Positions 17,548-26,185 of a stretch of 64,000 nucleotides of DNA are shown piece by piece. The notes below the pieces were generated by a model. The model had not been told where the DNA came from. It was given only the letters and a program-made list of their open reading frames with translations, and ran no database searches. Position 1 is the stretch's first letter; each line of letters starts with the position of its first letter. The translations under genes and the position numbers were made by a program. The DNA lies in assembly GCA_020160935.1 (NCBI GenBank), contig JAIUPL010000002.1, positions 124,001-188,000 on the forward strand, given 5' to 3'. The DNA comes from Bacteroidota bacterium (GTDB taxonomy: Bacteria; Bacteroidota; Bacteroidia; Chitinophagales; Saprospiraceae).

Positions 17548-18385
17548 ACCAGTCCCCTCCCGCGCCGCCGCCGCCAAAACTTCCTCCTCCAAAACTGCCG
17601 CCATCGCTGCCTCCGCCCCAGCCACCACTGCTGCCTCCGCCGAAGCCGCCGCCACCGCCGCCGATCCACCAGCCGCCACCCCAGGGGTCATTGTCGCGAC
17701 GATTACGGGCTCGTTTGCCATCTTTGGTATAGGCGGTACCCATGCCTTTTTTTACCCTGTAAAATACAAACACAATAAGAGAGATCAGGCACAGCAACAC
17801 GATCAGGACAATCCAGCCCGCGCCGTCGCCGCCCTGGGCCTGGTCGTTGGTAAATTCGCCACCCAGTGCCCGAATGATATCATCTATGCCGGCATTGATA
17901 CCTTGATAGTATTGTTGTTGCCGGAAGTAGGGGCCCATGGTATTTCGGATGATATTGCCCGCGGTGATATCGGGGATAGCGCCTTCGGTACCGTATCCGG
18001 TGGCAATAAAAATGCCGCGATCGGGTGGCTGCGATTTGATGAGCACCACCACACCATTGTTTTTGTCCTTGCGGCCGATACCCCAGCGGTTGCCCAGTTC
18101 GAAGGCATAAGACGCCTTGTCGTAGTCGCCCAGGTCGGGGCGAATCATCACCACGATCTGGGTACTGGTGGAGTCGTAGTAGCGGCGCAGTCTTTCTTCC
18201 AGGGTAGCCTTTTCGCCGCTGCCGAGCCAGCCGGAGTAGTCGTGTACATACACCGCAGGTTCGGGTTTGGGCGGAATAGGATCGTCGCTGCTTTGCGCCT
18301 GCAACAGTGTCATCGACAGCAACAAGGCCAGCACCGGGAGTACCGCGATGCGGAAAAGGCGCCTGGAAAGGTTTTCAGTCGCCAT
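17546..18385 (-). CDS. TPM domain membrane protein with Gly-rich tail (YgcG-like)
   Basis: 279 aa from ATG 18385, which overlaps the stop of the upstream TPM gene by 11 bp; upstream in-frame ATGs would lie deeper inside that gene. Signal peptide (RIAVLPVLALLLSMTLLQAQ), TPM domain about residues 40-175 (VYVHDYSGWLGSGEKATLEE, TQIVVMIRPDLGDY, GIGRKDKNNGVVVLI, IATGYGTEGAIPD), one transmembrane helix (GWIVLIVLLCLISLIVFVFY) and a long Gly/Trp/Ser tail. TPM proteins occur with LemA, as here. Members act at the membrane, some in photosystem II repair; the role in this bacterium is unknown. Confidence 0.88.
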   Translation of the reverse strand: MATENLSRRLFRIAVLPVLALLLSMTLLQAQSSDDPIPPKPEPAVYVHDYSGWLGSGEKATLEERLRRYYDSTSTQIVVMIRPDLGDYDKASYAFELGNRWGIGRKDKNNGVVVLIKSQPPDRGIFIATGYGTEGAIPDITAGNIIRNTMGPYFRQQQYYQGINAGIDDIIRALGGEFTNDQAQGGDGAGWIVLIVLLCLISLIVFVFYRVKKGMGTAYTKDGKRARNRRDNDPWGGGWWIGGGGGGFGGGSSGGWGGGSDGGSFGGGSFGGGGAGGDW

Positions 18386-18806
18386 AAATAATTTCATCGG
18401 GAAGTTCATTGTCGTCATGGTTGTCGTCGGCAGGGAAATAGGCGCGCAGCCGGTCGCCGATCAGGGAAATCACTTCTATAATGCCGCCCGTGGCGTCGTC
18501 CTGTTGCAGGCGTTCGCGCAGCAGGCGTTTTTCCGACTCCCAGAACTGGTTTCCTACCCGCTGGTGAATGCCCGCATCGCCCCAGATAGCAAAATGCCTC
18601 GATTTCTCGGCGATGTACAACAACACTGCATTGCGGTTTTTGGTGTTGAACATGCCAAACAGTTGAAACACCTCTTCCGCTCGCTCTACCGGGTGGTCGC
18701 GCAGGCAAAAATCTTCCATAAACAGCCGGATTTCCCCGCTGGTGCCGCGTTCTGCCGCTTTAATGGCAGCGAGGATACGGGCTTCTTCTTCTTTGGAAAA
18801 GAGCAT
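18375..18806 (-). CDS. TPM domain protein, soluble
   Basis: 143 aa. It begins MLFSKEEEARILAAIKAAER, then TSGEIRLFMEDFC, and GMFNTKNRNAVLLYIAEKSR and FAIWGDAGIHQRVGNQFWES of the TPM fold, without signal peptide or transmembrane helix. An acidic tail (DDNHDDNELPDE) closes the protein. It lies between lemA and the membrane TPM gene on the same strand and overlaps the latter, the standard LemA-TPM-TPM order of Bacteroidota. The upstream gap to lemA is filled by a long stem-loop. Confidence 0.85.
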   Translation of the reverse strand: MLFSKEEEARILAAIKAAERGTSGEIRLFMEDFCLRDHPVERAEEVFQLFGMFNTKNRNAVLLYIAEKSRHFAIWGDAGIHQRVGNQFWESEKRLLRERLQQDDATGGIIEVISLIGDRLRAYFPADDNHDDNELPDEIIYGD

Positions 18807-18811
18807 CTTTT

Positions 18812-19043
18812 ATAGAGCGTGAGAGAAGTGAGAGGGTGAGAAAGTGAGAGATGTGAGAGGGTGAGAGCGTGAGAGATGTGAGAGGGTGAGAGATGTGAGA
18901 GGGTGAGAGATGTGAGAGGGTGAGAGTTGACCACTTCGCTCAATGCAATAAGCAAAGCGGTCAACTCTACAAACTCTCACGCTCTCACATCTCTCACGCT
19001 CTCACCATCTCACGCTCTCACGCTCTCACATCTCTCACCCTCT
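18812..19043. repeat. Long intergenic stem-loop, GTGAGAG arms
   Basis: Left arm of about 16 heptamers (18812-18925), a 15-bp core (GTTGACCACTTCGCT at 18926-18940 against AGCAAAGCGGTCAAC at 18951-18965) with two mismatches, and right arm of CTCTCAC-type heptamers to 19043. It spans from the lemA stop to the start of the downstream TPM gene, inside what should be one operon. Confidence 0.9.
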
Positions 19044-19045
19044 AT

Positions 19046-19651
19046 TTACTGTCCAAATTTATCATCCAGGTTCGGCGCCTTTTCCGCTCCCTGCGTAGCC
19101 TGGAAGTATCCTTTCGGAGAGAAACCGAAAATACCGGCAATAAGGTTGGTAGGGAAACGGCGGATGTAGGCATTAAAACCATTCACCGCCTCATTGAAAT
19201 TGCGGCGGGCGAGTGCAATGCGGTTTTCCGTGCCTTCGATCTGTGTTTGCAGGTTCACGAAATTCTGATTGGCTTTCAAATCAGGGTACGCTTCCGATAC
19301 GGCCAACAGGCTTTTCATGGCGCCATACAGGTTGTTTTGCGCCTGTTCGAAGCGCTGGATATTTTCGGGCGTCAGGTTGTTGGCGTCAATTTTCACCTGG
19401 GTAGCGGAAGCACGGGCCTGAATGACGGCTTCCAGGGTTTTGCGTTCGTAGTTGGCGGCGGCTTTTACGGTCGATACCGTTTGGTCGATCAGGTCCATAC
19501 GGCGCTGGTATTGGTTTTCCACTTCCGACCATTTGGCCTTGATGCCTTCGTCCATGCCGACGGCTTTGTTGTAGGAGCCGCACATGCTGAATACCAGAAT
19601 GGCGCCCAACGCGAGCAGGATAATGGGGAGGTATTTTCTAAGATCTGTCAT
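19046..19651 (-). CDS. lemA: LemA family protein
   Basis: 201 aa. N-terminal membrane segment (YLPIILLALGAILVFSMCG, with a Cys that could be lipidated), then the LemA core: YNKAVGMDEGIKAKWSEVEN, YQRRMDLIDQTVSTVKAAAN, LLAVSEAYPDLKANQNFVNL, ENRIALARRNFNEAVNGFNA, RRFPTNLIAGIFGF. Long helices with the N-terminus outside or in the periplasm. It is followed by two TPM genes, the usual set. Molecular role is unknown. Confidence 0.93.
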   Translation of the reverse strand: MTDLRKYLPIILLALGAILVFSMCGSYNKAVGMDEGIKAKWSEVENQYQRRMDLIDQTVSTVKAAANYERKTLEAVIQARASATQVKIDANNLTPENIQRFEQAQNNLYGAMKSLLAVSEAYPDLKANQNFVNLQTQIEGTENRIALARRNFNEAVNGFNAYIRRFPTNLIAGIFGFSPKGYFQATQGAEKAPNLDDKFGQ

Positions 19652-19741
19652 TGTAAAGAAAGGGTTGATTTTGAATGTTTTATCTTAATAACAGGCATTT
19701 AAGGTCGTGCGAAAATAGGCATATTGCCGGGAAGAAAAAAA

Positions 19742-20512
19742 TTAGCGTGTTTTCACGCTGTTGCGCAAAACGGCCGCCAGAATACCAGTTGCCACCGCTG
19801 CATTGAGCGATTCGGCATGCCCCGCCGGATGGCGCGGAATGGTGAGCCGATGGGTGAGCAGTTGTTCGGTGATTGGGCTTATACCGCGCCCTTCATTGCC
19901 GATGACAAGCAGGCCCCGGCCTGGAAGATCGCTTTGAAACAGGTCGGCGCCACCCAGTACAGCCCCCATCACCGGCGTGTCGGAGGGGCAGGCAGCCAGG
20001 AGTTCGGACAATTCCATTTCCCGGGAAGGTATGCGCAGCACGGCGCCCATGCTGGCTTGCACCACTTTCGGGCTGAGTACATCCACGGTGTCGGGGGAGC
20101 AAAAAACGGCCGGGAAACCAAACCAGTCGGCGATGCGCAGGATGGTACCACAATTGCCCGGATCCTGAATGCCATCGAGATACAGGCAAATATCGTTGGA
20201 GGCCAGCACCGGCTCGGGCAGTTCGTCGGGCCATTGCGCTACGGCCAGCACGGAATGCGGGGTCGTCAGCGTCGATATTTTTTTCAGTTCCGATTCCGAC
20301 ACCGGGTTAAAGTTTTGCAAAAACGGCTGCAACAGCGCAGCATGATCGGCCGCCCAGCGTTCCAGTCCAAAAATGGACACTACGCCGAACCGTTGTTGTT
20401 GCAAGAGTTCGGCCACCATTTTTTCGCCCTCCACTAAGAAGTTTCGATACTTTTGCCGGTACTTTTTTACCTGGAGGGAGAGAATGTATTTACTCTGGTT
20501 GTTTGTTAACAC
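19742..20512 (-). CDS. TrmH family RNA 2'-O-methyltransferase
   Basis: 256 aa if started at the GTG at 20512; that gives VLTNNQSKYILSLQVKKYRQ, the normal N-terminus of this family. A start at 20614 would run into the divergent barrel gene. The substrate-binding N-terminal domain (FLVEGEKMVAELL) is followed by the SpoU fold: LDGIQDPGNCGTILRIADWF (motif 1), LLVIGNEGRGIS (motif 2) and IPRHPAGHAESLNAAVATGI (motif 3), which form the knotted SAM site. It modifies a ribose in rRNA or tRNA; the site cannot be told. Divergent from the gene at 20566. Confidence 0.88.
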   Translation of the reverse strand: MLTNNQSKYILSLQVKKYRQKYRNFLVEGEKMVAELLQQQRFGVVSIFGLERWAADHAALLQPFLQNFNPVSESELKKISTLTTPHSVLAVAQWPDELPEPVLASNDICLYLDGIQDPGNCGTILRIADWFGFPAVFCSPDTVDVLSPKVVQASMGAVLRIPSREMELSELLAACPSDTPVMGAVLGGADLFQSDLPGRGLLVIGNEGRGISPITEQLLTHRLTIPRHPAGHAESLNAAVATGILAAVLRNSVKTR

Positions 20513-20565
20513 GATAGAGAAAGCCGGATTGCATTTTTTCAGTACAATCCGGACACAAAAGAAGC

Positions 20566-21231
20566 ATGTTTTACACAAATAAACACCTTGCCGACACAAA
20601 ACAAGGCCGTGCATTGCTGCCCGTAGCCACCTGGCTGCTGGGCTGGGTCATGCTGTTTTCTTCCTGCAATGTGACAAAACATCTGAACACGGCCAAAGGC
20701 GAACGGCTGCTTGTGTCGAACTCGCTCGAACTGAAAGCGGAGCGCAAGATGAATTTTGCCGAACGAACACCTTTTTTGTACCAACTCGAATCCTACTACA
20801 AACAAAAACCCAACCAGCGCGCATTCGGGATGTTCCGCACCCGGCTCTGGTTTTATTACAAATACGAACACCGCGACAGCAAGTTTGCGCGCTGGGCCAT
20901 GAGCCGCATTGCCGAAGCACCTGTTATTTACGACGACGCACTGGCGCAACGCACCGCCCAGAATTTTGAAAACCAGATGCGCCAGCGCGGGTATTTTGGC
21001 GCTACGGCCTCCTACCACACCGATACCATCAACCAGTACAAGGTAAAAACCAAGTACACCCTGGTGCTAGGCCCACTGTATCATATTGATTCTGTGTTTT
21101 TTGTGAGCCAGGATAGCCTGGTGAAACAGGTGCTCGACCTCACCGACGAAGAAACGCTGCTGCACCACGGAGATGCCGTCGACGGACAGGTGTTTGAGGC
21201 AGAGCGGCTGCGCATTACTGCCGCTTTGTAA
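20566..21231 (+). CDS. BamA/TamA-like surface antigen, N-terminal part (stopped by in-frame TAA)
   Basis: 222 aa up to a TAA at 21229-21231. The same frame continues without break for 573 more codons (see 21265-22950), so this is one gene of about 794 codons with a nonsense codon. A lipoprotein-like leader (LLGWVMLFSSCNVTKHL) precedes POTRA-like segments: GERLLVSNSLELKAER, MRQRGYFGATASYHTD, YKVKTKYTLVLGPLYHIDSV. Such proteins insert outer-membrane proteins or export surface material. The sequence around the stop reads ERLRITAAL-stop-HRGYAYFTPNF; a single base change from AAA, CAA, GAA or TAC/TAT would restore it. Divergent from the TrmH gene, 53 bp away. Confidence 0.8.
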   Translation: MFYTNKHLADTKQGRALLPVATWLLGWVMLFSSCNVTKHLNTAKGERLLVSNSLELKAERKMNFAERTPFLYQLESYYKQKPNQRAFGMFRTRLWFYYKYEHRDSKFARWAMSRIAEAPVIYDDALAQRTAQNFENQMRQRGYFGATASYHTDTINQYKVKTKYTLVLGPLYHIDSVFFVSQDSLVKQVLDLTDEETLLHHGDAVDGQVFEAERLRITAAL

Positions 21232-21264
21232 CACCGTGGCTATGCTTATTTCACCCCCAATTTT

Positions 21265-22950
21265 GTGGAATTCACTGGCGACACTACAGGTCTGCAAACC
21301 AATGTGACTGTGGAAGTGCTACCTCCGGGCGATTCCACCATGCACAAGGTGTACACCATCGGTGAAATTGCGGTGTTTTCCAGCCTCCTGCCTGATGTGT
21401 CGACTATCCGCCAGGACACCACTATCAATGGTGTCTATTTTGCTTCGACGGACCCGAAATTTCAGGTAAAACCCGAGCGACTGTACCAGGCCATCGCGTT
21501 GCAACCCAGTTGGCCTTACCGACAGGAAGATTTTGATAAAACTACCCACAACCTGAACGCGCTCGGCGTTTTCCGCTTTGTGACCGTCAAACCCTATCAG
21601 GACTCCATCCAGCCCGACAAGATCAATGTAGCGATTTCGTTTCGACCCAACAAACGCCTGCCCATTGGCGGCGATATCGACCTCAACTCTTCCACATCTC
21701 CTTCGCTGGCGCGGAACTTGCTGGGGGTGTCGTCGTCGCTGTCGTTTACCAATCGCAACCTGTTTCGTGGAGCAGAGCACCTGCAATCGAACATTCAGTA
21801 CAACATCGAATTTGGCGTAGGCGCCCGGCGCTTCATTTTTTCCAATGAGGTGAAATTCCAGAACGAACTGGTTTTTCCACGTTTCTTCGATTATTTCGGG
21901 TTTTGGCGAGGTGTACATGCCATGCGGTTCGGGCAAAAAAGAATCCTGCCCACCGGCTTGTACAATCGTATGAAAGCCGACGGGCAGGCACGCTTCAGCC
22001 TGAACTATAACTATCTGAACGTTACTGACTTCTTTGCCTATAACCTCATCAATGCGTCGTTTGGCTACGATGTGCGTTCGAACATAGAACACCAGTACAA
22101 TATCGACCAGGTAGGCATCGACGCGCTGCGCCTGATCGATACGCTCAAAGTGTCGAACGAGTTTCTGGCGCGCAGTTTCAGCAACCAGTTGTTTACCGGC
22201 TTTGTGCTGCGCGCTTTCAACTACAACTACGCCAGCAAGCCCAATCGATTTGGCGAACGCTGGGGTTTTCGTTTTACCTCCGACCTGTCAGGGCTCGAAG
22301 AATACCTGGTCAACCGGCTTTGGAGCATTCCATTCGGTCAGCAACAGTGGAAAATGGCCGGACTCGATTTTGCCAAATACCTGCGCCTCGACTTCGATGC
22401 GACCTACACCCGCGAATTCAGGAAGGATGTGATCGGCGCCCTGCGCGTCGGTTCGGGTATTGTGACGCCGTATGGCGACACCAAAGATGCGCCTTATGTG
22501 AAACAGTTTTTTGTAGGCGGCCCGTCGAGCCTGCGCGCCTGGCGCATTCGCCAACTCGGCCCCGGCGGCTACCACGACCCCAAAGCCACACAGCCTTATT
22601 ATCAGGCGGGCGATTTCCGCTTCGAATTCAACGGAGAACTGCGATTTCCGCTGTTCTGGTGGCTGAAAGGCGCTGTTTTTGTCGATGGCGGCAATATCTG
22701 GACGATTCGGGCCGACAGCCTGCGCCCTGGCTCGCAACTGCGCTGGGATTCGTACAAAAACATTGCGCTGGGCACCGGCATTGGTATTCGGGGCGACTTC
22801 AGTTATTTTGTATTGCGCGTCGATTTCGGCCTCCCGCTGCGCTGGCCCTACCGGCAGGAAGAATCCGGTTCGTACTGGGCGCTCAATCGCTTTACAAGGC
22901 TGAAATGGAAGGATTTTAACCCGAATCTGGCAGTGGGGTATCCATTCTAA
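21265..22950 (+). CDS. BamA/TamA-like surface antigen, C-terminal barrel part
   Basis: 561 aa counted from the first ATG after the TAA; the real protein continues from the part ending at 21231 in the same frame. It holds the last POTRA-like unit (IALQPSWPYRQEDFDKTTHN, LNALGVFRFVTVKPY) and a 16-strand type barrel with the Omp85 hallmark: VKQFFVGGPSSLRAWRIRQL matches the GGxxSxRGW-like loop 6 (here SLRAWR), followed by FRFEFNGELRFPLFWWLKGA and FVDGGNIWTI, and a final FNPNLAVGYPF. If the TAA is real, this half lacks its signal and would not reach the membrane unless read through. Confidence 0.82.
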   Translation: MEFTGDTTGLQTNVTVEVLPPGDSTMHKVYTIGEIAVFSSLLPDVSTIRQDTTINGVYFASTDPKFQVKPERLYQAIALQPSWPYRQEDFDKTTHNLNALGVFRFVTVKPYQDSIQPDKINVAISFRPNKRLPIGGDIDLNSSTSPSLARNLLGVSSSLSFTNRNLFRGAEHLQSNIQYNIEFGVGARRFIFSNEVKFQNELVFPRFFDYFGFWRGVHAMRFGQKRILPTGLYNRMKADGQARFSLNYNYLNVTDFFAYNLINASFGYDVRSNIEHQYNIDQVGIDALRLIDTLKVSNEFLARSFSNQLFTGFVLRAFNYNYASKPNRFGERWGFRFTSDLSGLEEYLVNRLWSIPFGQQQWKMAGLDFAKYLRLDFDATYTREFRKDVIGALRVGSGIVTPYGDTKDAPYVKQFFVGGPSSLRAWRIRQLGPGGYHDPKATQPYYQAGDFRFEFNGELRFPLFWWLKGAVFVDGGNIWTIRADSLRPGSQLRWDSYKNIALGTGIGIRGDFSYFVLRVDFGLPLRWPYRQEESGSYWALNRFTRLKWKDFNPNLAVGYPF

Positions 22951-22953
22951 TGC

Positions 22954-23176
22954 AACACGGATTGCGCGGATTGGAACACGGATTGCGCGGATTTAAGACG
23001 GATTTTTTGGGGTGTGGAAATTGGGAAAAACTATAGACCTTCGCAGGAGTTTTTGATGCTTATCAGCCTTAAAAATACCATTCACCATTTCTTAAAATCC
23101 TTACAGACAAGTCCGAATCTACCCTACCCACAAACGCTATCCGTGTAGATCCGTTCCTTATCTGTGCGATCCGTGT
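22954..23176. repeat. Imperfect intergenic inverted repeat, ACACGGATTGCGCGGATT words
   Basis: Left arm 22954-23003 with two copies of ACACGGATTGCGCGGATT; right arm 23136-23176 with GATCCG/ATCCGTGT words in the opposite sense, ending at the start codon of the DUF937-OmpA gene. About 130 bp of unremarkable sequence lie between. The same words recur at 61342-61479. Confidence 0.6.
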
Positions 23177-23177
23177 T

Positions 23178-24395
23178 ATGAACTTTCTCGACTCTTTTAA
23201 ACACTACCTCAGCCCTGATCTGATTCGGCAGGCTGCTTCCCTGCTCGAAGAAACGCCCGAGGGTACAGCCAAAGCGGCAAGCAGCCTGCTGCCGACCATT
23301 CTGAGTGGTTTGCTGCAAAAAACGGGTGATTCCCATGCCCTGGACAGTATTTTCCAACAAATTTCAAGTTTCGACGCGGGTATTCTCGACGACCTGGCCG
23401 GACTGATCGGGAGTGGCAACCTGGCCCACAACGACCCTAAAGATGCTTCGGGACACCTGATGGGCTTGCTGTTCGGCTCCAAAGTGCCGGCGCTGACAAA
23501 TGCTGTAGCCGCCTTCTCCGGCGTAAAATCATCTTCGGCTTCTTCCTTGCTTGGCCTGGTAGGCCCGCTGGTGATGGGCGTTTTGAGCAAAAAAATCGGG
23601 AGCGACACCCTGAGCGCTGCCGGGCTGGCCAACTTGTTGTCTGATGAAAAAAATACCATTTTCGGCGCACTGCCAGGTGGCATTGCTTCCTTGCTGGGAT
23701 TGGTAAATCCGGCTGCTGCAACTGCGTCTGCCGGCAATTCTGACGACGACCCCGGTACTGCCACCGGTACCCAATGGCTGTGGCCCCTGTTGCTGCTGCT
23801 GGTTCTGGGCGGCGGTATTATCTATTATCTGAAAAACTGTGCTCAACCGGCGCGGCCTATGCCTGTCGAAACGCCTGTGGTAGACTCTACTGCTATCAAG
23901 GCAGCCGAAAAAGCAGATGCCGCGCAAGCCGCCGCACAGTTGTACATGAAAAAACTCGCTTCGGGTTTTGAAATCAAGGGCAATCAAAATGGTATTGAAA
24001 ATCAATTGATTGCGTTTATTGAAGACGCCAATCGCCCCATTGATAAAACGACCTGGTTCAATTTCGACCGCCTGACTTTTAATACCGGCAGCGCTGTGAT
24101 CGATATGAACAAATCGCGCGAGCAACTGACCAATATCTACGAAATCCTGAAAGCATTTCCGAAGGTAAAACTCAAGGTCGGCGGCTATACCGATAATGTA
24201 GGCAAAGAAGCCGACAATATGAAACTCTCTACTGACCGCGCCAAAGCCACCGTCGCCGCCCTCGAAGGTATGGGTATCGAAAAAGGCCGCCTGACGCCCG
24301 AAGGCTACGGCCCCCAACATCCCGTTGCCAGCAACGACACGGAAGAAGGTCGGGCACAGAACCGGCGGATTGCGGTTAGAGTAACACAAAAATGA
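23178..24395 (+). CDS. DUF937 and OmpA domain membrane protein
   Basis: 405 aa. N-terminal DUF937 (about 1-180): FLDSFKHYLSPDLIRQAASL, SSLLPTILSGLLQKT, LLGLVGPLVMGVLSKK, DEKNTIFGALPGGIASLLGL. One transmembrane helix at about 196-215 (WLWPLLLLLVLGGGIIYYL). C-terminal OmpA/MotB domain: WFNFDRLTFNTGSAVIDMNK, LKVGGYTDNVGKEADNMKLS, TPEGYGPQHPVASNDTEEGR, AQNRRIAVRV, with the Asp and Arg that bind meso-diaminopimelate peptidoglycan. So it anchors an inner-membrane protein to the wall. The stop TGA is the first TGA of the following heptamer array. Confidence 0.9.
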   Translation: MNFLDSFKHYLSPDLIRQAASLLEETPEGTAKAASSLLPTILSGLLQKTGDSHALDSIFQQISSFDAGILDDLAGLIGSGNLAHNDPKDASGHLMGLLFGSKVPALTNAVAAFSGVKSSSASSLLGLVGPLVMGVLSKKIGSDTLSAAGLANLLSDEKNTIFGALPGGIASLLGLVNPAAATASAGNSDDDPGTATGTQWLWPLLLLLVLGGGIIYYLKNCAQPARPMPVETPVVDSTAIKAAEKADAAQAAAQLYMKKLASGFEIKGNQNGIENQLIAFIEDANRPIDKTTWFNFDRLTFNTGSAVIDMNKSREQLTNIYEILKAFPKVKLKVGGYTDNVGKEADNMKLSTDRAKATVAALEGMGIEKGRLTPEGYGPQHPVASNDTEEGRAQNRRIAVRVTQK

Positions 24396-24596
24396 GAGCG
24401 TGAGAGTGGTGAGAGCGTGAGAGCGTGAGAGCGTGAGAGCGTGAGAATGGTGAGAGTCCGTAGAGTGTACCGCTTCGCTCTTGATATTTCATAGGAAAGC
24501 ATGTACTCTGCGGACTCTCGCTCTCTCACCACTCTCACTCTCTCACACTCTCACTCTCTCACACTCTCACACTCTCACGCTCTCACTCACTCTCTC
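24393..24596. repeat. Long intergenic stem-loop, GTGAGAG arms
   Basis: Left arm 24393-24456, core with CCGTAGAGTGTACCGCTTCG at 24458-24477 against a decayed partner TGTACTCTGCGG at about 24502-24513, right arm of CTCTCAC and CTCTCACA words to 24596. It begins with the stop codon of the OmpA gene and ends at the base before the kbl ATG. The genes on both sides read in the same direction. Confidence 0.9.
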
Positions 24597-25793
24597 ATGT
24601 ACACCAACGTAGAACCTACCCTCCAACACGAACTCCAGGGCATCCGCGAAGCCGGCCTGTACAAGGACGAGCGCGTGATCACCACCACACAAGGCCCTGT
24701 GATCAGTACCACCACCCAGCACGATGTGCTGAATTTTTGTGCCAACAACTACCTTGGACTAAGCAGCCACCCCGAAGTGACGGAAGCCGCCATCGAGGCC
24801 ATCCGGACGCACGGCTACGGCATGTCGAGCGTGCGATTTATTTGCGGCACACAAGACATCCACAAGGAACTGGAACGCCGCATCGCCGATTTTCTCGGTC
24901 AGGAAGACTGCATCCTATACGCGGCGGCCTTCGACGCCAATGGCGGGCTGTTCGAACCGCTGCTCGGCGAAGAAGATGCCATTATCAGCGACGAACTCAA
25001 CCATGCCAGCATCATCGACGGTATTCGCCTGTGCAAAGCCAAACGCTTTCGCTACAAGCACAACGACATGGCTTCGCTGGAAGATTGCCTGCAACAGGCA
25101 CAGGCCGCCGGTGCTCGCCGCAAACTGATTTTTACCGACGGCGCATTTTCCATGGATGGCACCATTGCCCAACTGGATAAAATTTGCGACCTCGCCGACC
25201 GCTACGATGCCATGGTGGGCATAGATGAGTGTCACGCCAGCGGATTCCTCGGCCGCACAGGCCGCGGCACCCACGAATACCGGGGCGTGATGGATCGTAT
25301 CGACATCATTACCGGCACCCTCGGCAAAGCCCTGGGCGGCGCCAGCGGCGGCTTCACGGCTGCTCGCAAGGAAATTGTGGATATGCTGCGCCAGCGTTCG
25401 CGCCCTTACCTGTTTTCCAATACCCTCATGCCCGCCATTGTGGGCGCCAGCATCAAGGTAATGGAACTGCTCAGCAGCAGCACAGCCCTGCGCGACAAAC
25501 TGGAAGCCAACACCCAATGGTTCCGCGCGGCTATGACGGCTGCGGGTTTCGACATCATTCCCGGTGAACACCCCATCGTGCCGATTATGCTGTACGAGGC
25601 CAAACTGGCGCAGGAATTTGCCCGCCGCCTGCTCGACGAAGGCATTTATGTCATCGGATTCTTTTACCCCGTGGTAGCACAAGGCAAAGCCCGCATCCGC
25701 GTGCAAATGTCGGCCGCGCATGAGCCAGAACACCTGGAGCGTGCGGTAGCGGCGTTTACGAAGGTGGGAAAGGAATTGGGTGTGATCAAGTGA
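24597..25793 (+). CDS. kbl: Glycine C-acetyltransferase (2-amino-3-ketobutyrate CoA ligase)
   Basis: 398 aa, standard length. ATG 24597 is used; the frame is open upstream only because the CTCTCAC repeat has no stop in that frame. Alpha-oxoamine synthase features: [71 protein letters not shown], and [13 protein letters not shown] with the lysine that binds pyridoxal phosphate. Kbl splits 2-amino-3-ketobutyrate with CoA to glycine and acetyl-CoA in threonine breakdown. The partner threonine dehydrogenase is not next to it. AKB ligase is favoured over KAPA synthase by the close family-like motifs. Confidence 0.93.
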   Translation: MYTNVEPTLQHELQGIREAGLYKDERVITTTQGPVISTTTQHDVLNFCANNYLGLSSHPEVTEAAIEAIRTHGYGMSSVRFICGTQDIHKELERRIADFLGQEDCILYAAAFDANGGLFEPLLGEEDAIISDELNHASIIDGIRLCKAKRFRYKHNDMASLEDCLQQAQAAGARRKLIFTDGAFSMDGTIAQLDKICDLADRYDAMVGIDECHASGFLGRTGRGTHEYRGVMDRIDIITGTLGKALGGASGGFTAARKEIVDMLRQRSRPYLFSNTLMPAIVGASIKVMELLSSSTALRDKLEANTQWFRAAMTAAGFDIIPGEHPIVPIMLYEAKLAQEFARRLLDEGIYVIGFFYPVVAQGKARIRVQMSAAHEPEHLERAVAAFTKVGKELGVIK

Positions 25794-25869
25794 TGGGGTT
25801 CGGCTACGCCGAACAGGGGCTGGGATTTTGCGGATTGAGCGGATTTTATTGATCTTTTACCACGAAGGG

Positions 25870-25970
25870 TTTTACCACGAAGGCCACAAAGGGTTGCACA
25901 AAGTTCACAAAGAATTGAATGTAAGTCCTTTGTGAACTTTGTGCAACCCTTTGTGGCCTTCGTGGTAAAA
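25870..25970. repeat. Perfect 43-bp inverted repeat
   Basis: Left arm 25870-25912, loop 25913-25927, right arm 25928-25970, all 43 pairs matching. Words are ACCACGAAGG, CCACAAAGGG, TTGCACAAAG, TTCACAAAG. Partial further copies (TTTTACCACGAAGGG before, CTCGTGGTAAA after) flank it. It follows kbl. Confidence 0.95.
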
Positions 25971-26134
25971 CTCCTCGTGTTAAAAAAAACTCGTGGTAAA
26001 AAACAACAACCCACCCACGTCCAAAACGGTCATTCAGTCTTCCGAATCCGTCGTTCAGGCATTTTCGCTGCCACCACATCGAAGCGCAGCACTTCCCTGC
26101 AACCATCGGTATTTTGCACAGACTTTAATTCGTG

Positions 26135-26166
26135 TTTCGAGGCGCTCCTCAAAACGCTTATCTTTG
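26135..26166 (+). promoter_or_regulatory. Promoter of the LytTR regulator
   Basis: TATCTTTG at 26159-26166 fits TAnnTTTG; TTTC(G) at 26135 stands 20 bp upstream as a weak -33 element. The ATG follows at 26186, a short leader. Confidence 0.55.
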
Positions 26167-26185
26167 TCTACAAACGCACCATACC

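Noticed and set aside
24501-24596. N-terminal extension of Kbl by 32 codons
   Set aside because: It is only the translated CTCTCAC array ([10 protein letters not shown]), and the normal start follows at 24597.
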